From assembly GCA_037138535.1 (NCBI GenBank), contig JBAXIG010000011.1:1-32663 (forward strand): DNA of 32,663 nt, given 5' to 3'. A model generated the notes under the pieces. The model saw nothing but the letters and a program-made list of their open reading frames with translations. It ran no database searches and was not told where the DNA came from. This stretch comes from GCA-2737595 sp037138535. Lineage in GTDB: Bacteria; Actinomycetota; Actinomycetes; Nanopelagicales; Nanopelagicaceae. Below, piece by piece: positions 16,020 through 23,234 of the stretch. Made by a program: the position numbers and the translations under genes. How positions within the stretch are numbered: position 1 is the stretch's first letter; every line of letters begins with the position of its first letter.

Positions 16020-17456
16020 TTACTCTTTTGTCGACTGCAATTTCTCTATGAGCTCAACAATGACGGCGAAAGTGACGTGAACGTCATCTTGTGTCGTGCG
16101 AAAATTGGTAAAGCAAGGTCGAAGCCACACCTCTCCATCGATCACAGCCTGGCTGAGATAGACCCGGCCATCGGCTTGAATAGCGTCGCAAAGAGCGGCA
16201 TTAAAAACATTGAGATCTGGCACATCGCTCGGTACTGCCCTGAGGGGGACGATGGAAAGCGACGGGCGAATTGGCATCACTTCAAGATGAGAGCTTGAAT
16301 CAGCCAGATCGTAGAGCAACTGGGCTTGGTGCAGATTCTGTGAAATGGCCGCCCTAAACTCATTGGCGCCGTGAACCATAAACGCTAGCCACAGTTTGAG
16401 TGCACGAAGTGGCCGGGAGTACTCCAACGTGTAATCGACGGCATTGAGTACTGCACCGTCGTGCGGGATATAGGCCTCTTCATGGCTGAAGACCGAAACC
16501 AGAGAATTTCTATCACGCACCATCACAGCACTGCAGGCCTTAGGGACATACATCCATTTATGCGCATCGATGCTGATCGAGTCTGCGCGATCAAGTCCGG
16601 CGAAGGCGGATGCTCTTTCCGATGTGGCTGCTGCAGGTAGTCCATAGGCGCCGTCGATATGCAGCCACACTCCGAACTCTTTGCAGACATCGGCGATGGC
16701 ATCAATTGGGTCGACTGCGCCAATCAACGTAGTGCCACCCGTTGCTACCACCGCGATGGGAGTAAGTCCATCAGCGATATCGGAAGTGATCATGTCGTGA
16801 AGGGCGGCGGGAGAGAGGCGCCGCTCGCCGTCGATGGGAACGCTGCGTAAGTTGCGTGATCCAATTCCTAGTAGCTCTATTCCGCGCCGGACGGAATAAT
16901 GCGCATCTGCGGAGCAGTAAACCACCGGCTTGGTGCTTCCAAGGCCATTAAATCGACTTCCAGGAATGGCGCGTTCGCGGGCAGCAACCAGTGCGGTGAT
17001 ATTGCTGATGGTGCCACCACTGGTAAATGCCCCACCCCCAGAGGGAAAGCCGAGAAACTCACCGAGCCACTTCAACGTTTGGTGGTCCATCAGGCTCGCT
17101 GCGCGAGCATCGAGTGCCAAGTTAACGTCGTAAGAGTGCGCAAGAAGATCGGCAAGCGCTCCAATTTCTAATCCGCTTGACCCGATGTAAGCCAGGTAGC
17201 GCGGGCGGGATTGCGCCAGCGAGGTATCAAGCACCTCTGCAGCAAGGTCCAGTCCTGACATAGCGCTCATGCCCGATTCAGGAAGTGGTTCTTGTAAACG
17301 CGCAATTAATGATGAGCTGGGTACGTGCTCTTCCTCGCGTGCTTGATCAAAATCTCGCCAGGCACGCAACACAATCTCCGCAGCGTGCTTCAATGCGGTT
17401 TCGCGATCTTGGCCGAGTCGAAGCGGAGAAACCCTATTCCTTTCGGGAGTGCTCAC
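16020..17456 (-). CDS. PLP-dependent aromatic-amino-acid-type decarboxylase
   Basis: This 478-residue enzyme is a group II PLP decarboxylase (aromatic-L-amino-acid, histidine and glutamate decarboxylase family). Visible residues are the PLP lysine K300 in ISIDAHKWMYVPKACSAV, the ring-stacking histidine H186 in SADAHYSV, D268 in HIDGAYG for the pyridine nitrogen, and the GTTLIGAVDP loop. Length and HKW sequence are closest to aromatic amino acid decarboxylases, giving amines such as tyramine, dopamine, tryptamine or phenethylamine. Start is GTG 17456 with no clear Shine-Dalgarno, six bases after the permease stop, so the two are one transcription unit. The amine produced would be a natural substrate for the gamma-glutamyl ligase nearby. 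Exact substrate is unknown. Confidence 0.85.
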   Translation of the reverse strand: MSTPERNRVSPLRLGQDRETALKHAAEIVLRAWRDFDQAREEEHVPSSSLIARLQEPLPESGMSAMSGLDLAAEVLDTSLAQSRPRYLAYIGSSGLEIGALADLLAHSYDVNLALDARAASLMDHQTLKWLGEFLGFPSGGGAFTSGGTISNITALVAARERAIPGSRFNGLGSTKPVVYCSADAHYSVRRGIELLGIGSRNLRSVPIDGERRLSPAALHDMITSDIADGLTPIAVVATGGTTLIGAVDPIDAIADVCKEFGVWLHIDGAYGLPAAATSERASAFAGLDRADSISIDAHKWMYVPKACSAVMVRDRNSLVSVFSHEEAYIPHDGAVLNAVDYTLEYSRPLRALKLWLAFMVHGANEFRAAISQNLHQAQLLYDLADSSSHLEVMPIRPSLSIVPLRAVPSDVPDLNVFNAALCDAIQADGRVYLSQAVIDGEVWLRPCFTNFRTTQDDVHVTFAVIVELIEKLQSTKE

Positions 17457-17462
17457 AAGGAG

Positions 17463-18962
17463 TTAGTTAACCAGATCCTTAAGCATCTCTTCATTTTCAT
17501 TATGACGAATCGTTGAAACTATGATGCCTATGACGAAAATGGCGAACGGCAGGAGGATGAGGAACCATCCGAGCGGACTGAGTCCCCATGATTGTGTTGT
17601 TGGATCAACGCCCTTCGCTACAGTTCCCGCCAAGAGTCCGAAGCGTGACATGAGGAGATATTCACCAAGTCCAAGTCCAATAATTGCCAGCACGGGGGCG
17701 ATCAGTGTGTTCCACAGACGAGTATCTTCCTTGGTTTTCTGGAAGTAACGAATCACTGCAAGCGAAACCAATATCTCTACAAAGACCATAGCCACTACAG
17801 AGAGACCGCTGAACCAGTAGAAGAGATTGAGCACTGGATCGAGGCCGCGAGCCGCGAAAAGGATCACGATAAGTGCGCCCACAGCTGCCGTTGCGTAGGT
17901 GGCATTGCTAGGAGCGCCTTGCTTATTCACCTTGGCGAGCGCTGAAGGCAGAACTCCAGCGCGACCCATGGAGAAGAAGTAACGTGCGATGGAGTTGTGG
18001 AAGGCGAGCAGTCCCGCGAAAAGGCTAGAAATAACTAACCAACTCATCAAAGTAGCGAGCCACGAACCCACATATTGATCCGCCATCGTGAAGAGCACAT
18101 TGGCGGGATTAGCTAGTGGAACATCTCCGACGCTGGAGTATTCAACAACTTTATCTACTACCTTGCTCGCGCCCATGCCATTAACCATGGCGAGAGTGGT
18201 GATGACGAATAGACCCGTGATGAGCAAGATTGAGATGTACGTAGCGCGTGGCACCACTCGCTTTGGGTCCTTGGATTCTTCTCCGTAGATAGCGGATGCT
18301 TCAAAGCCAATAAAAGAAGCAAAGGCAAACGAGAGCGCAATGCCGGCTGTGCCATTAAGCCCACCGGCAAAAATATGTGCAGGATTGAAAGAAGCACCAA
18401 AATTAAAATTCTCTGGACCGCCTTGAACCAAGATCGCGATCGCAAGGACGAAGAGCGAAAGGACTTCGACGATCATGAAGACGCCAAGAACTTTCGCGCC
18501 AACATCTACAGCACGAAGCGAGAGGAGAGTGACTATTGCCCAAGCAATGAGAGTCCATGCCCACCAGGGCATATCAAGGCCGAGCGAATCTTTCATTTGC
18601 CCGGCAGCGACAGCACCAAAGAATCCAAAGATGGCCACCTGGACTGCGATATAGGCGATGAGTGAAACAAAGGCGGCGCCGACGCCAGCTCGAGTACCAA
18701 GACCGCGACCGACGTAGGCAAAGAATGCGCCAGTGTTGGTGACGCGATGGCTCATGGCTGCATATCCCACACTGAAAAGAAGGAGCGCGAGTCCGACGGC
18801 GAGATAGGCCCCGGGAACAGCGGCTCCATCACCGAGCACTACCGCTACGGGAACTGCGCCAGTCATGCCAACAAGTGGTGAGGCAGCAGCTACCACGAAG
18901 AAGACCACGCCCCAGACTCCAAGTCGATTCTTCTTTAAGGTTTCTCCCTGAGTGTGTGACAT
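17463..18962 (-). CDS. APC superfamily amino acid/amine permease
   Basis: This 499-residue protein has about 12 hydrophobic segments and the APC layout. It opens with LGVWGVVFFVVAAASPLVGM, the first helix with the family's unwound substrate-binding glycine region. SFAFASFIGFEASAIYGEES marks helix 6, followed by DPKRVVPRA, a typical APC loop. A good ribosome site (AGGAG) precedes ATG 18962. It is the first gene of an operon with the PLP decarboxylase, suggesting uptake of the amino acid that is then decarboxylated, or exchange of amino acid for amine. Its promoter carries a 14-base element also found before the GS-like gene. Substrate cannot be read from sequence. Confidence 0.88.
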   Translation of the reverse strand: MSHTQGETLKKNRLGVWGVVFFVVAAASPLVGMTGAVPVAVVLGDGAAVPGAYLAVGLALLLFSVGYAAMSHRVTNTGAFFAYVGRGLGTRAGVGAAFVSLIAYIAVQVAIFGFFGAVAAGQMKDSLGLDMPWWAWTLIAWAIVTLLSLRAVDVGAKVLGVFMIVEVLSLFVLAIAILVQGGPENFNFGASFNPAHIFAGGLNGTAGIALSFAFASFIGFEASAIYGEESKDPKRVVPRATYISILLITGLFVITTLAMVNGMGASKVVDKVVEYSSVGDVPLANPANVLFTMADQYVGSWLATLMSWLVISSLFAGLLAFHNSIARYFFSMGRAGVLPSALAKVNKQGAPSNATYATAAVGALIVILFAARGLDPVLNLFYWFSGLSVVAMVFVEILVSLAVIRYFQKTKEDTRLWNTLIAPVLAIIGLGLGEYLLMSRFGLLAGTVAKGVDPTTQSWGLSPLGWFLILLPFAIFVIGIIVSTIRHNENEEMLKDLVN

Positions 18963-18982
18963 CGCTTCTCCTGCCGTAGGAA

Positions 18983-18996
18983 CGTACGGATACGAA
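18983..18996. promoter_or_regulatory. Candidate operator, copy 1 (permease promoter)
   Basis: CGTACGGATACGAA lies 21 bases before the permease start, just downstream of its probable +1. A near-identical copy (CGTACGGATACAAA on the minus strand, 21254-21267) sits in the GS-like promoter; 13 of 14 bases agree. Recurrence in two divergent promoters of the same island suggests one shared repressor. The regulator is unknown. Confidence 0.5.
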
Positions 18997-19006
18997 TGAT
19001 GTGGTA

Positions 19007-19035
19007 AGCATCTCTCAGGGAAATGGCCGGGTCAA
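19007..19035 (-). promoter_or_regulatory. Putative sigma-70 promoter of the permease-decarboxylase operon
   Basis: On the minus strand a -35-like TTGACC (19035-19030) is followed after 17 bases by GATGCT (19012-19007). Transcription would begin near 19000, immediately before the shared operator-like element at 18996-18983. The -10 is a weak match. Confidence 0.4.
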
Positions 19036-19060
19036 GCAAATAAGTAACTTTTTTCTCCGG

Positions 19061-19066
19061 TATTGT
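19061..19066 (+). promoter_or_regulatory. -10 element of a probably leaderless ADC-family gene
   Basis: TATTGT ends seven bases before ATG 19074, which places the transcription start on or next to the start codon. No Shine-Dalgarno precedes the ATG. Leaderless messages are common in actinobacteria, so this arrangement is plausible. Confidence 0.45.
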
Positions 19067-19073
19067 AAATGTT

Positions 19074-19883
19074 ATGAGTGACTCAAAAGGATTCCTGCCG
19101 CCCCTCACGCCGACGGGTCAGAGCGCACTTGTGCCCGAAATGCCCTGGTATTACTCAGGAACCTTGCTTACGGTTGAGTACCGAACCGAGCCAGGTTATG
19201 TGCGAGCACTCCTTCCGGACGACGTAGAAGTGGCCGACGAGGATCCAGATGCAGTCGCGCTCATTTGGGCAGATTGGCAATCGTGCAGTGAGGGTGGGGC
19301 TGAGTTGCTCGATCCAGTACGTTCGCAATATCTGGAGGCGTTCGCGGTTGTGCGCTGCAAGTTCCAAGGCGTTACCTATAGCCGTTGCGTACTTATTTGG
19401 GTCACTAAAGATTTTGCTATTGGCCGAGGTTGGTTCCAGGGATACCCAAAGAAGTTAGGCAATATCGCAGTCACCCGCATTTTCAATCATGGCAAAGCCT
19501 CGCCTCGTCTTGAAGCAGGTGCCAAGCTTGGTGCATCACTTGCTGCCTATGATCATCGGTTAGCGAGTGCGCTTGTCACCTTGCGCGAACCTGCAAAGAG
19601 CAATGGATTTGTAAATGGCCATCCCATGCTCCATCACCGGCTCATGCCTTCCATCACGATTGGTGCCGGCTACTCCATGGATCAAGTGGTAACAATGGGC
19701 GGTGTTGAAGCAGATCTCGGAACACCTTGGGTAGGTGATGCCCAACTCACATTGGCAGATTCGCAATGGGATGAATTGAAGTCAGTGCTTCCTGTCAAGG
19801 AAATTATTGCAGGCTACTACCGTGAAGTAGGCGTGAAATTTGCCGGTGGAACGCTTCTTGAGGATCGCTCCCGTCCCGTTTAG
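19074..19883 (+). CDS. Acetoacetate decarboxylase family protein
   Basis: This 269-residue protein belongs to the acetoacetate decarboxylase (ADC) family. The Schiff-base motif is GYPKKLGN, with K126 corresponding to the catalytic lysine and K127 to the neighbour that lowers its pKa in clostridial ADC. RGWFQGYPKKLG replaces the usual RE-EFPKKLA context, so Gly-Tyr stands where Glu-Phe/Tyr is common. The family also contains hydratase, aldolase and dehydratase-like enzymes acting on oxo acids, so acetoacetate should not be assumed. It is divergent from the permease operon and ends in a four-base convergent overlap with the GS-like gene. A role in processing a beta-keto or oxo-acid intermediate of the island is inference. 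Confidence 0.78.
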   Translation: MSDSKGFLPPLTPTGQSALVPEMPWYYSGTLLTVEYRTEPGYVRALLPDDVEVADEDPDAVALIWADWQSCSEGGAELLDPVRSQYLEAFAVVRCKFQGVTYSRCVLIWVTKDFAIGRGWFQGYPKKLGNIAVTRIFNHGKASPRLEAGAKLGASLAAYDHRLASALVTLREPAKSNGFVNGHPMLHHRLMPSITIGAGYSMDQVVTMGGVEADLGTPWVGDAQLTLADSQWDELKSVLPVKEIIAGYYREVGVKFAGGTLLEDRSRPV

Positions 19884-21208
19884 AAATCTTCGAGGTACTC
19901 GGTGATTTCCCAATCGCTGACGTGTTGGTTGTAGCGATCTACTTCGTCGCGCTTGAGAGCGATGAATGAGTTAAAGAGTAGCTCTCCGAGTGCATCCTTC
20001 AAGACTTCATTTGCTTCGAGCTCGTCAAGCGCCTTCGCTAAGGTTCCAGGCAATACCGCAGCGGTTTCATCGTCGTATGCCCAGCCCGCGATTGGTTCTG
20101 GTGGAGTGATCTTCTTCTTAATTCCATCAAGCCCAGCGGCGAAGATGGCAGCCATTACTAAGTAAGCATTTGCCGCACCGTCAGCAACGCGTACCTCGAT
20201 GCGGGTTCCTTCGCCTCTTTCGGGCGGGATGCGCATGTAGGTACTGCGATTGTCGTGTCCCCAGTTAATGCGGTACGGCGCCAAAGAATCAGGCCGAATG
20301 CGACGGTAAGAATTTACGGTTGGGTTGGTGAGTGCTGTCATGGCGGGAGCGTGCTTGATCACACCACCCATGAAGTGGAGGGTAGTTTCGCTCAACTCAC
20401 TGCCTGCGTGCATGACGTTCTTGCCATTCTTATCCACGAGTGAGACGTGCATGTGGAAGCCGCTACCACCTTCGTCATTCCAGGGCTTACCCATAAAGGT
20501 GGCATAGACGCCGGCACGCGCAGCAATATCTTTCACTGCGTACTTCATGAGGAAGGTGCGGTCAGCGGCATCCATGGCTTCGCTATGCCAGAGATTAATT
20601 TCATATTGTGATGGTGAAAACTCGTGGTTTCCGGCAAAGGTTCCGATGTTGAATTCACCGAGATTGCGGAGCATGGATACAAAGAGCCCATTGGGATCTA
20701 CTAGAGCACCGGTCATATATACGCGACCTGTCTTCTCAATGGCTCGCTTGAATTGTCCGTGTTCGTCAAGCTTGGCGATGTAGAACTCGAGTTCCGGTCC
20801 AGCAATTGGTGTAAGCCCTAGTGACTTGTACTCATTGAGAACATTTCCCAGCACAGTTCGCGGAGATACTTGGTTGGGAGTGCCATCTGGGTCGAGGGCG
20901 TGTGCAATCACAATCGCAACGCCAGGCTCCCAGGGAATCGGGCGAAGTGTAGGCCAATCAATATCAGTCAGGAGATCAGGGAGTCCGTCTGCAAGTGAAG
21001 CATGACCACTTTCAATCACGCCGCCGACGGTGCTGGTAATCCAGACCCCTTGGCAGAACGATGGACCATGAGCGGCGGAGCGAGCGAGTTCGGAGACGAG
21101 TAGATCCTTAGAGCGGGCAATACCAAGGACGTCCACATAGGCAACGCGAAGAATGTCGATCCCTTGCGCCTTGAGTTCGTTGCTCTTACTCGTGAGGTCG
21201 ATGCTCAT
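19880..21208 (-). CDS. Glutamine synthetase-like gamma-glutamyl-amine ligase
   Basis: This 442-residue protein has the glutamine synthetase catalytic core: GPELEFYI (138-144), GNHEFSPSQYEINL (193-206), GSGFHMHVSL (248-257), NPTVNSYRRI (295-304) and RIEVRVADGAANAYL (336-350). The DGSS-type ammonium-site segment of true GS-I is missing; SFCQGVWITSTVGG is found there. The LYDLPP adenylylation site is also missing. These are features of PuuA/GlnA3-type ligases that couple glutamate to polyamines, ethanolamine, isopropylamine or aromatic amines. AAGGAG precedes ATG 21208. It is divergent from a class I amidotransferase gene, with a PuuD-like hydrolase nearby. An amine product of the decarboxylase is a sensible substrate but is not shown. 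Confidence 0.85.
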   Translation of the reverse strand: MSIDLTSKSNELKAQGIDILRVAYVDVLGIARSKDLLVSELARSAAHGPSFCQGVWITSTVGGVIESGHASLADGLPDLLTDIDWPTLRPIPWEPGVAIVIAHALDPDGTPNQVSPRTVLGNVLNEYKSLGLTPIAGPELEFYIAKLDEHGQFKRAIEKTGRVYMTGALVDPNGLFVSMLRNLGEFNIGTFAGNHEFSPSQYEINLWHSEAMDAADRTFLMKYAVKDIAARAGVYATFMGKPWNDEGGSGFHMHVSLVDKNGKNVMHAGSELSETTLHFMGGVIKHAPAMTALTNPTVNSYRRIRPDSLAPYRINWGHDNRSTYMRIPPERGEGTRIEVRVADGAANAYLVMAAIFAAGLDGIKKKITPPEPIAGWAYDDETAAVLPGTLAKALDELEANEVLKDALGELLFNSFIALKRDEVDRYNQHVSDWEITEYLEDF

Positions 21209-21253
21209 GCTTACTCCTTGGCTCTTGTAGTGAGGCGACGGGCTGCCTGACCG

Positions 21254-21273
21254 TTTGTATCCGTACGATTCTA
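21254..21273 (-). promoter_or_regulatory. GS-like gene promoter: -10 with candidate operator, copy 2
   Basis: On the minus strand TAGAAT (21273-21268), a good -10, is followed directly by CGTACGGATACAAA (21267-21254). This is the same element as at 18983-18996 with one difference. The element would cover the transcription start, about 46 bases before the ATG. No clear -35 is visible. Confidence 0.5.
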
Positions 21274-21336
21274 GAGTTAGATAAAGAATTTAGATATATC
21301 CTCGCCATTCTTCCCCTAATCAGGCAACATGGGCGC

Positions 21337-22041
21337 GTGCGCGCCCTCTTTATTCAACATGACCCATTCAGCCCTACGGGGCCCGTAGGGGAGGCTTTCG
21401 CTGATCTCGGATACGAGATTTCCGAGTTTGTGGTAGTCCCACACGCTGATTTCCACTCGCCTAATGTGGTGGCCGAGTGGCCGAACTTCTCCGATTACGA
21501 CCTTTTGGTGCCGATGGGCTCCCCTTGGGGAGCTTGGGATGAAGCCAAGATTGGTAGTTGGCTCCTCCCTGAGTTGGCCCTGCTGAAAGAAGCTCACGAG
21601 AGTGAAATCCCCATCTTTGGTATCTGCTTTGGCGGGCAACTCATGGCACGAGCTCTCGGTGGTTCAGTCGCTCCCGGTCCTCGCCCGGAGATTGGCTGGT
21701 TTCCGGTTCATAGCGATCGGCCCGAGTTGATTGCCGAAGGGCCGTGGTTTCAATTTCACTACGACAGATGGACCCTACCGTCGGGTATCAAAGAGATTGC
21801 CCGTACTCCGGTGGCATCACAGGGTTTTGTCAGCGGGCGCACTCTTGGAATTCAATTCCATCCAGAGGTTGTCACCTCAACGTTGCAGGGGTGGATTGAT
21901 AACGGGGGAGAGAGTGCAGTCGCTGGAGATGGTCAGTCCATTGAAGCACTCATCAACATGACGAGAGCACAAGAAGCGGCCGCGATTGCGCGTGCACACA
22001 CATTGGTGAAGAATTTTGTTTCTCAGGTGGTGATGGCATGA
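21337..22041 (+). CDS. Class I glutamine amidotransferase-like protein
   Basis: This 234-residue protein has the class I amidotransferase triad: nucleophile C97 in FGICFGGQLMARALGG, H175 and E177 in GIQFHPEV. It contains only the glutaminase domain, like GMP-synthase-type amidotransferase proteins and the AtdA2/TdnT proteins that accompany GS-like AtdA1/TdnQ in aniline degradation. It may hydrolyse a gamma-glutamyl amide or take part in its formation. Start is GTG 21337 without an obvious ribosome site. It is divergent from the GS-like gene and its stop overlaps the P450 start (ATGA), so amidotransferase and P450 are made together. The specific reaction is unknown. Confidence 0.83.
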   Translation: MRALFIQHDPFSPTGPVGEAFADLGYEISEFVVVPHADFHSPNVVAEWPNFSDYDLLVPMGSPWGAWDEAKIGSWLLPELALLKEAHESEIPIFGICFGGQLMARALGGSVAPGPRPEIGWFPVHSDRPELIAEGPWFQFHYDRWTLPSGIKEIARTPVASQGFVSGRTLGIQFHPEVVTSTLQGWIDNGGESAVAGDGQSIEALINMTRAQEAAAIARAHTLVKNFVSQVVMA

Positions 22042-23231
22042 GTGACTTACAAGAATTTCTCTCGTCCGTGACGGTTGCAGACCTCGAGCGAGATCCCTAT
22101 CCCATTTATCAACGGTTACGTGAGTCTCAAGAGATCGGCTACTTGCCTTGTGTCGATCTGTGGTTTGCCACTAGCTGGGCAGATGTCGCAAATGTAGGAA
22201 CTGAGAACAGTATTTTTTCCGCAGAGCTAGGTGGCAATAGTCCACTCGATATCGCCTTCGATGGCCCGAGCATTCTTACGATGGAAGGCCCGCATCATTT
22301 GGCGCTTCGCCAAAGCATGGACGAGAAGTACCGGCCCAAAAACGTGTCTAATTGGATCGAAGACGTGGTGCGCCCCATCACGCGGGCTCAGTTGGCAAAG
22401 TTGTCTCCCGGGAAAGTCGATTTACTCTCCGAATACTTTGAACCAATCTCGGTACTCTCCCTGGGCGCAGTCCTTGGCGTTGGTCACTTGGACGATTCCA
22501 CGTTGCGCAGGTGGTTCTATGGATTACGCGAAGGCGCCATCAATTACGAATCATCTCAAGACAGGTTTGCGGAGACCGCAATCATTGCGCGCGAAATTGA
22601 TGAAACGATGGCTGAGGTTTTTGATCGACTAGAGGGCAAGCCAGATGACTCCACTATTTCGCACATGCTCTTTACGGGCATGCCCGAGGGGCAGATGCGC
22701 TCGCGCGCTGCGCTCATGCCGACGATTAAAGTGATGCTGTTGGGAGGGGCGCAAGAGCCTGGTCACGGCGCGGCTACCACGATGTTTGGTTTACTTTCTC
22801 ATCCAGATCAACTCGCTGCGGTGCTGGGGGATGCTTCATTGATTCCAGTTGCTGTCGACGAGGGTATCCGGTGGGTTTCGCCCATTGGAACTCAAGTGCG
22901 TGAAACTCAAAGTGATGTGGTTCTGGGTGCTACGACAATTGCCAAGGGCGCAAGAGTGGCTGCCGTCTTGTCTTCGGCCAATCGTGACGTGTCTGTCTTT
23001 GGAAGAAGCGCGGATGAGTTTGATATTAACCGGGAGAAGCGGGCACATGCTGGCTTCGGATTTGGTCGCCACTTCTGTACCGGCCACGCGTTCTCCAAAC
23101 AACAAATAGCAATCGCTCTCGAAGAGTTGCTCGCTTGCTTCTCGGAGGTGTCGCTAAACCCAGATCATGAAGTGCGCTTTGAAGGGTGGGAGTTCAGGGC
23201 TCCTACCGCTCTTCATGTGATTCTGAAGTAG
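22038..23231 (+). CDS. Cytochrome P450, GcoA/CYP255-like candidate
   Basis: This 397-residue soluble P450 has the ExxR helix (E275-R278 in DEGIRW) and haem loop FGFGRHFCTGHAF with thiolate C347. The I-helix is atypical: LLGGAQEPGHG (234-244) with Pro241 where the usual acid-Thr pair has Thr. From memory, guaiacol O-demethylase GcoA uses F169, V241, G245, I292 and F395; with a constant offset of nine, F160, V232, G236, I283 and F386 match, while A295/T296 become Q286/V287. This suggests aryl-ether O-dealkylation or a related small aromatic substrate. No GcoB-type reductase is present; ferredoxin and reductase genes lie at 29185-30554. It is coupled to the amidotransferase by an ATGA overlap and ends three bases from the opposing P450. 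Confidence 0.85.
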   Translation: MSDLQEFLSSVTVADLERDPYPIYQRLRESQEIGYLPCVDLWFATSWADVANVGTENSIFSAELGGNSPLDIAFDGPSILTMEGPHHLALRQSMDEKYRPKNVSNWIEDVVRPITRAQLAKLSPGKVDLLSEYFEPISVLSLGAVLGVGHLDDSTLRRWFYGLREGAINYESSQDRFAETAIIAREIDETMAEVFDRLEGKPDDSTISHMLFTGMPEGQMRSRAALMPTIKVMLLGGAQEPGHGAATTMFGLLSHPDQLAAVLGDASLIPVAVDEGIRWVSPIGTQVRETQSDVVLGATTIAKGARVAAVLSSANRDVSVFGRSADEFDINREKRAHAGFGFGRHFCTGHAFSKQQIAIALEELLACFSEVSLNPDHEVRFEGWEFRAPTALHVILK

Positions 23232-23234
23232 GGA

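Noticed and set aside
16007..16021. AAAGCT-TAG-AGCTTT inverted repeat at the convergent benE-like/decarboxylase ends, as a terminator
   Set aside because: The stem is only six base pairs, AT-rich and has a three-base loop made of the stop codon; no U-run of useful length follows in either direction.
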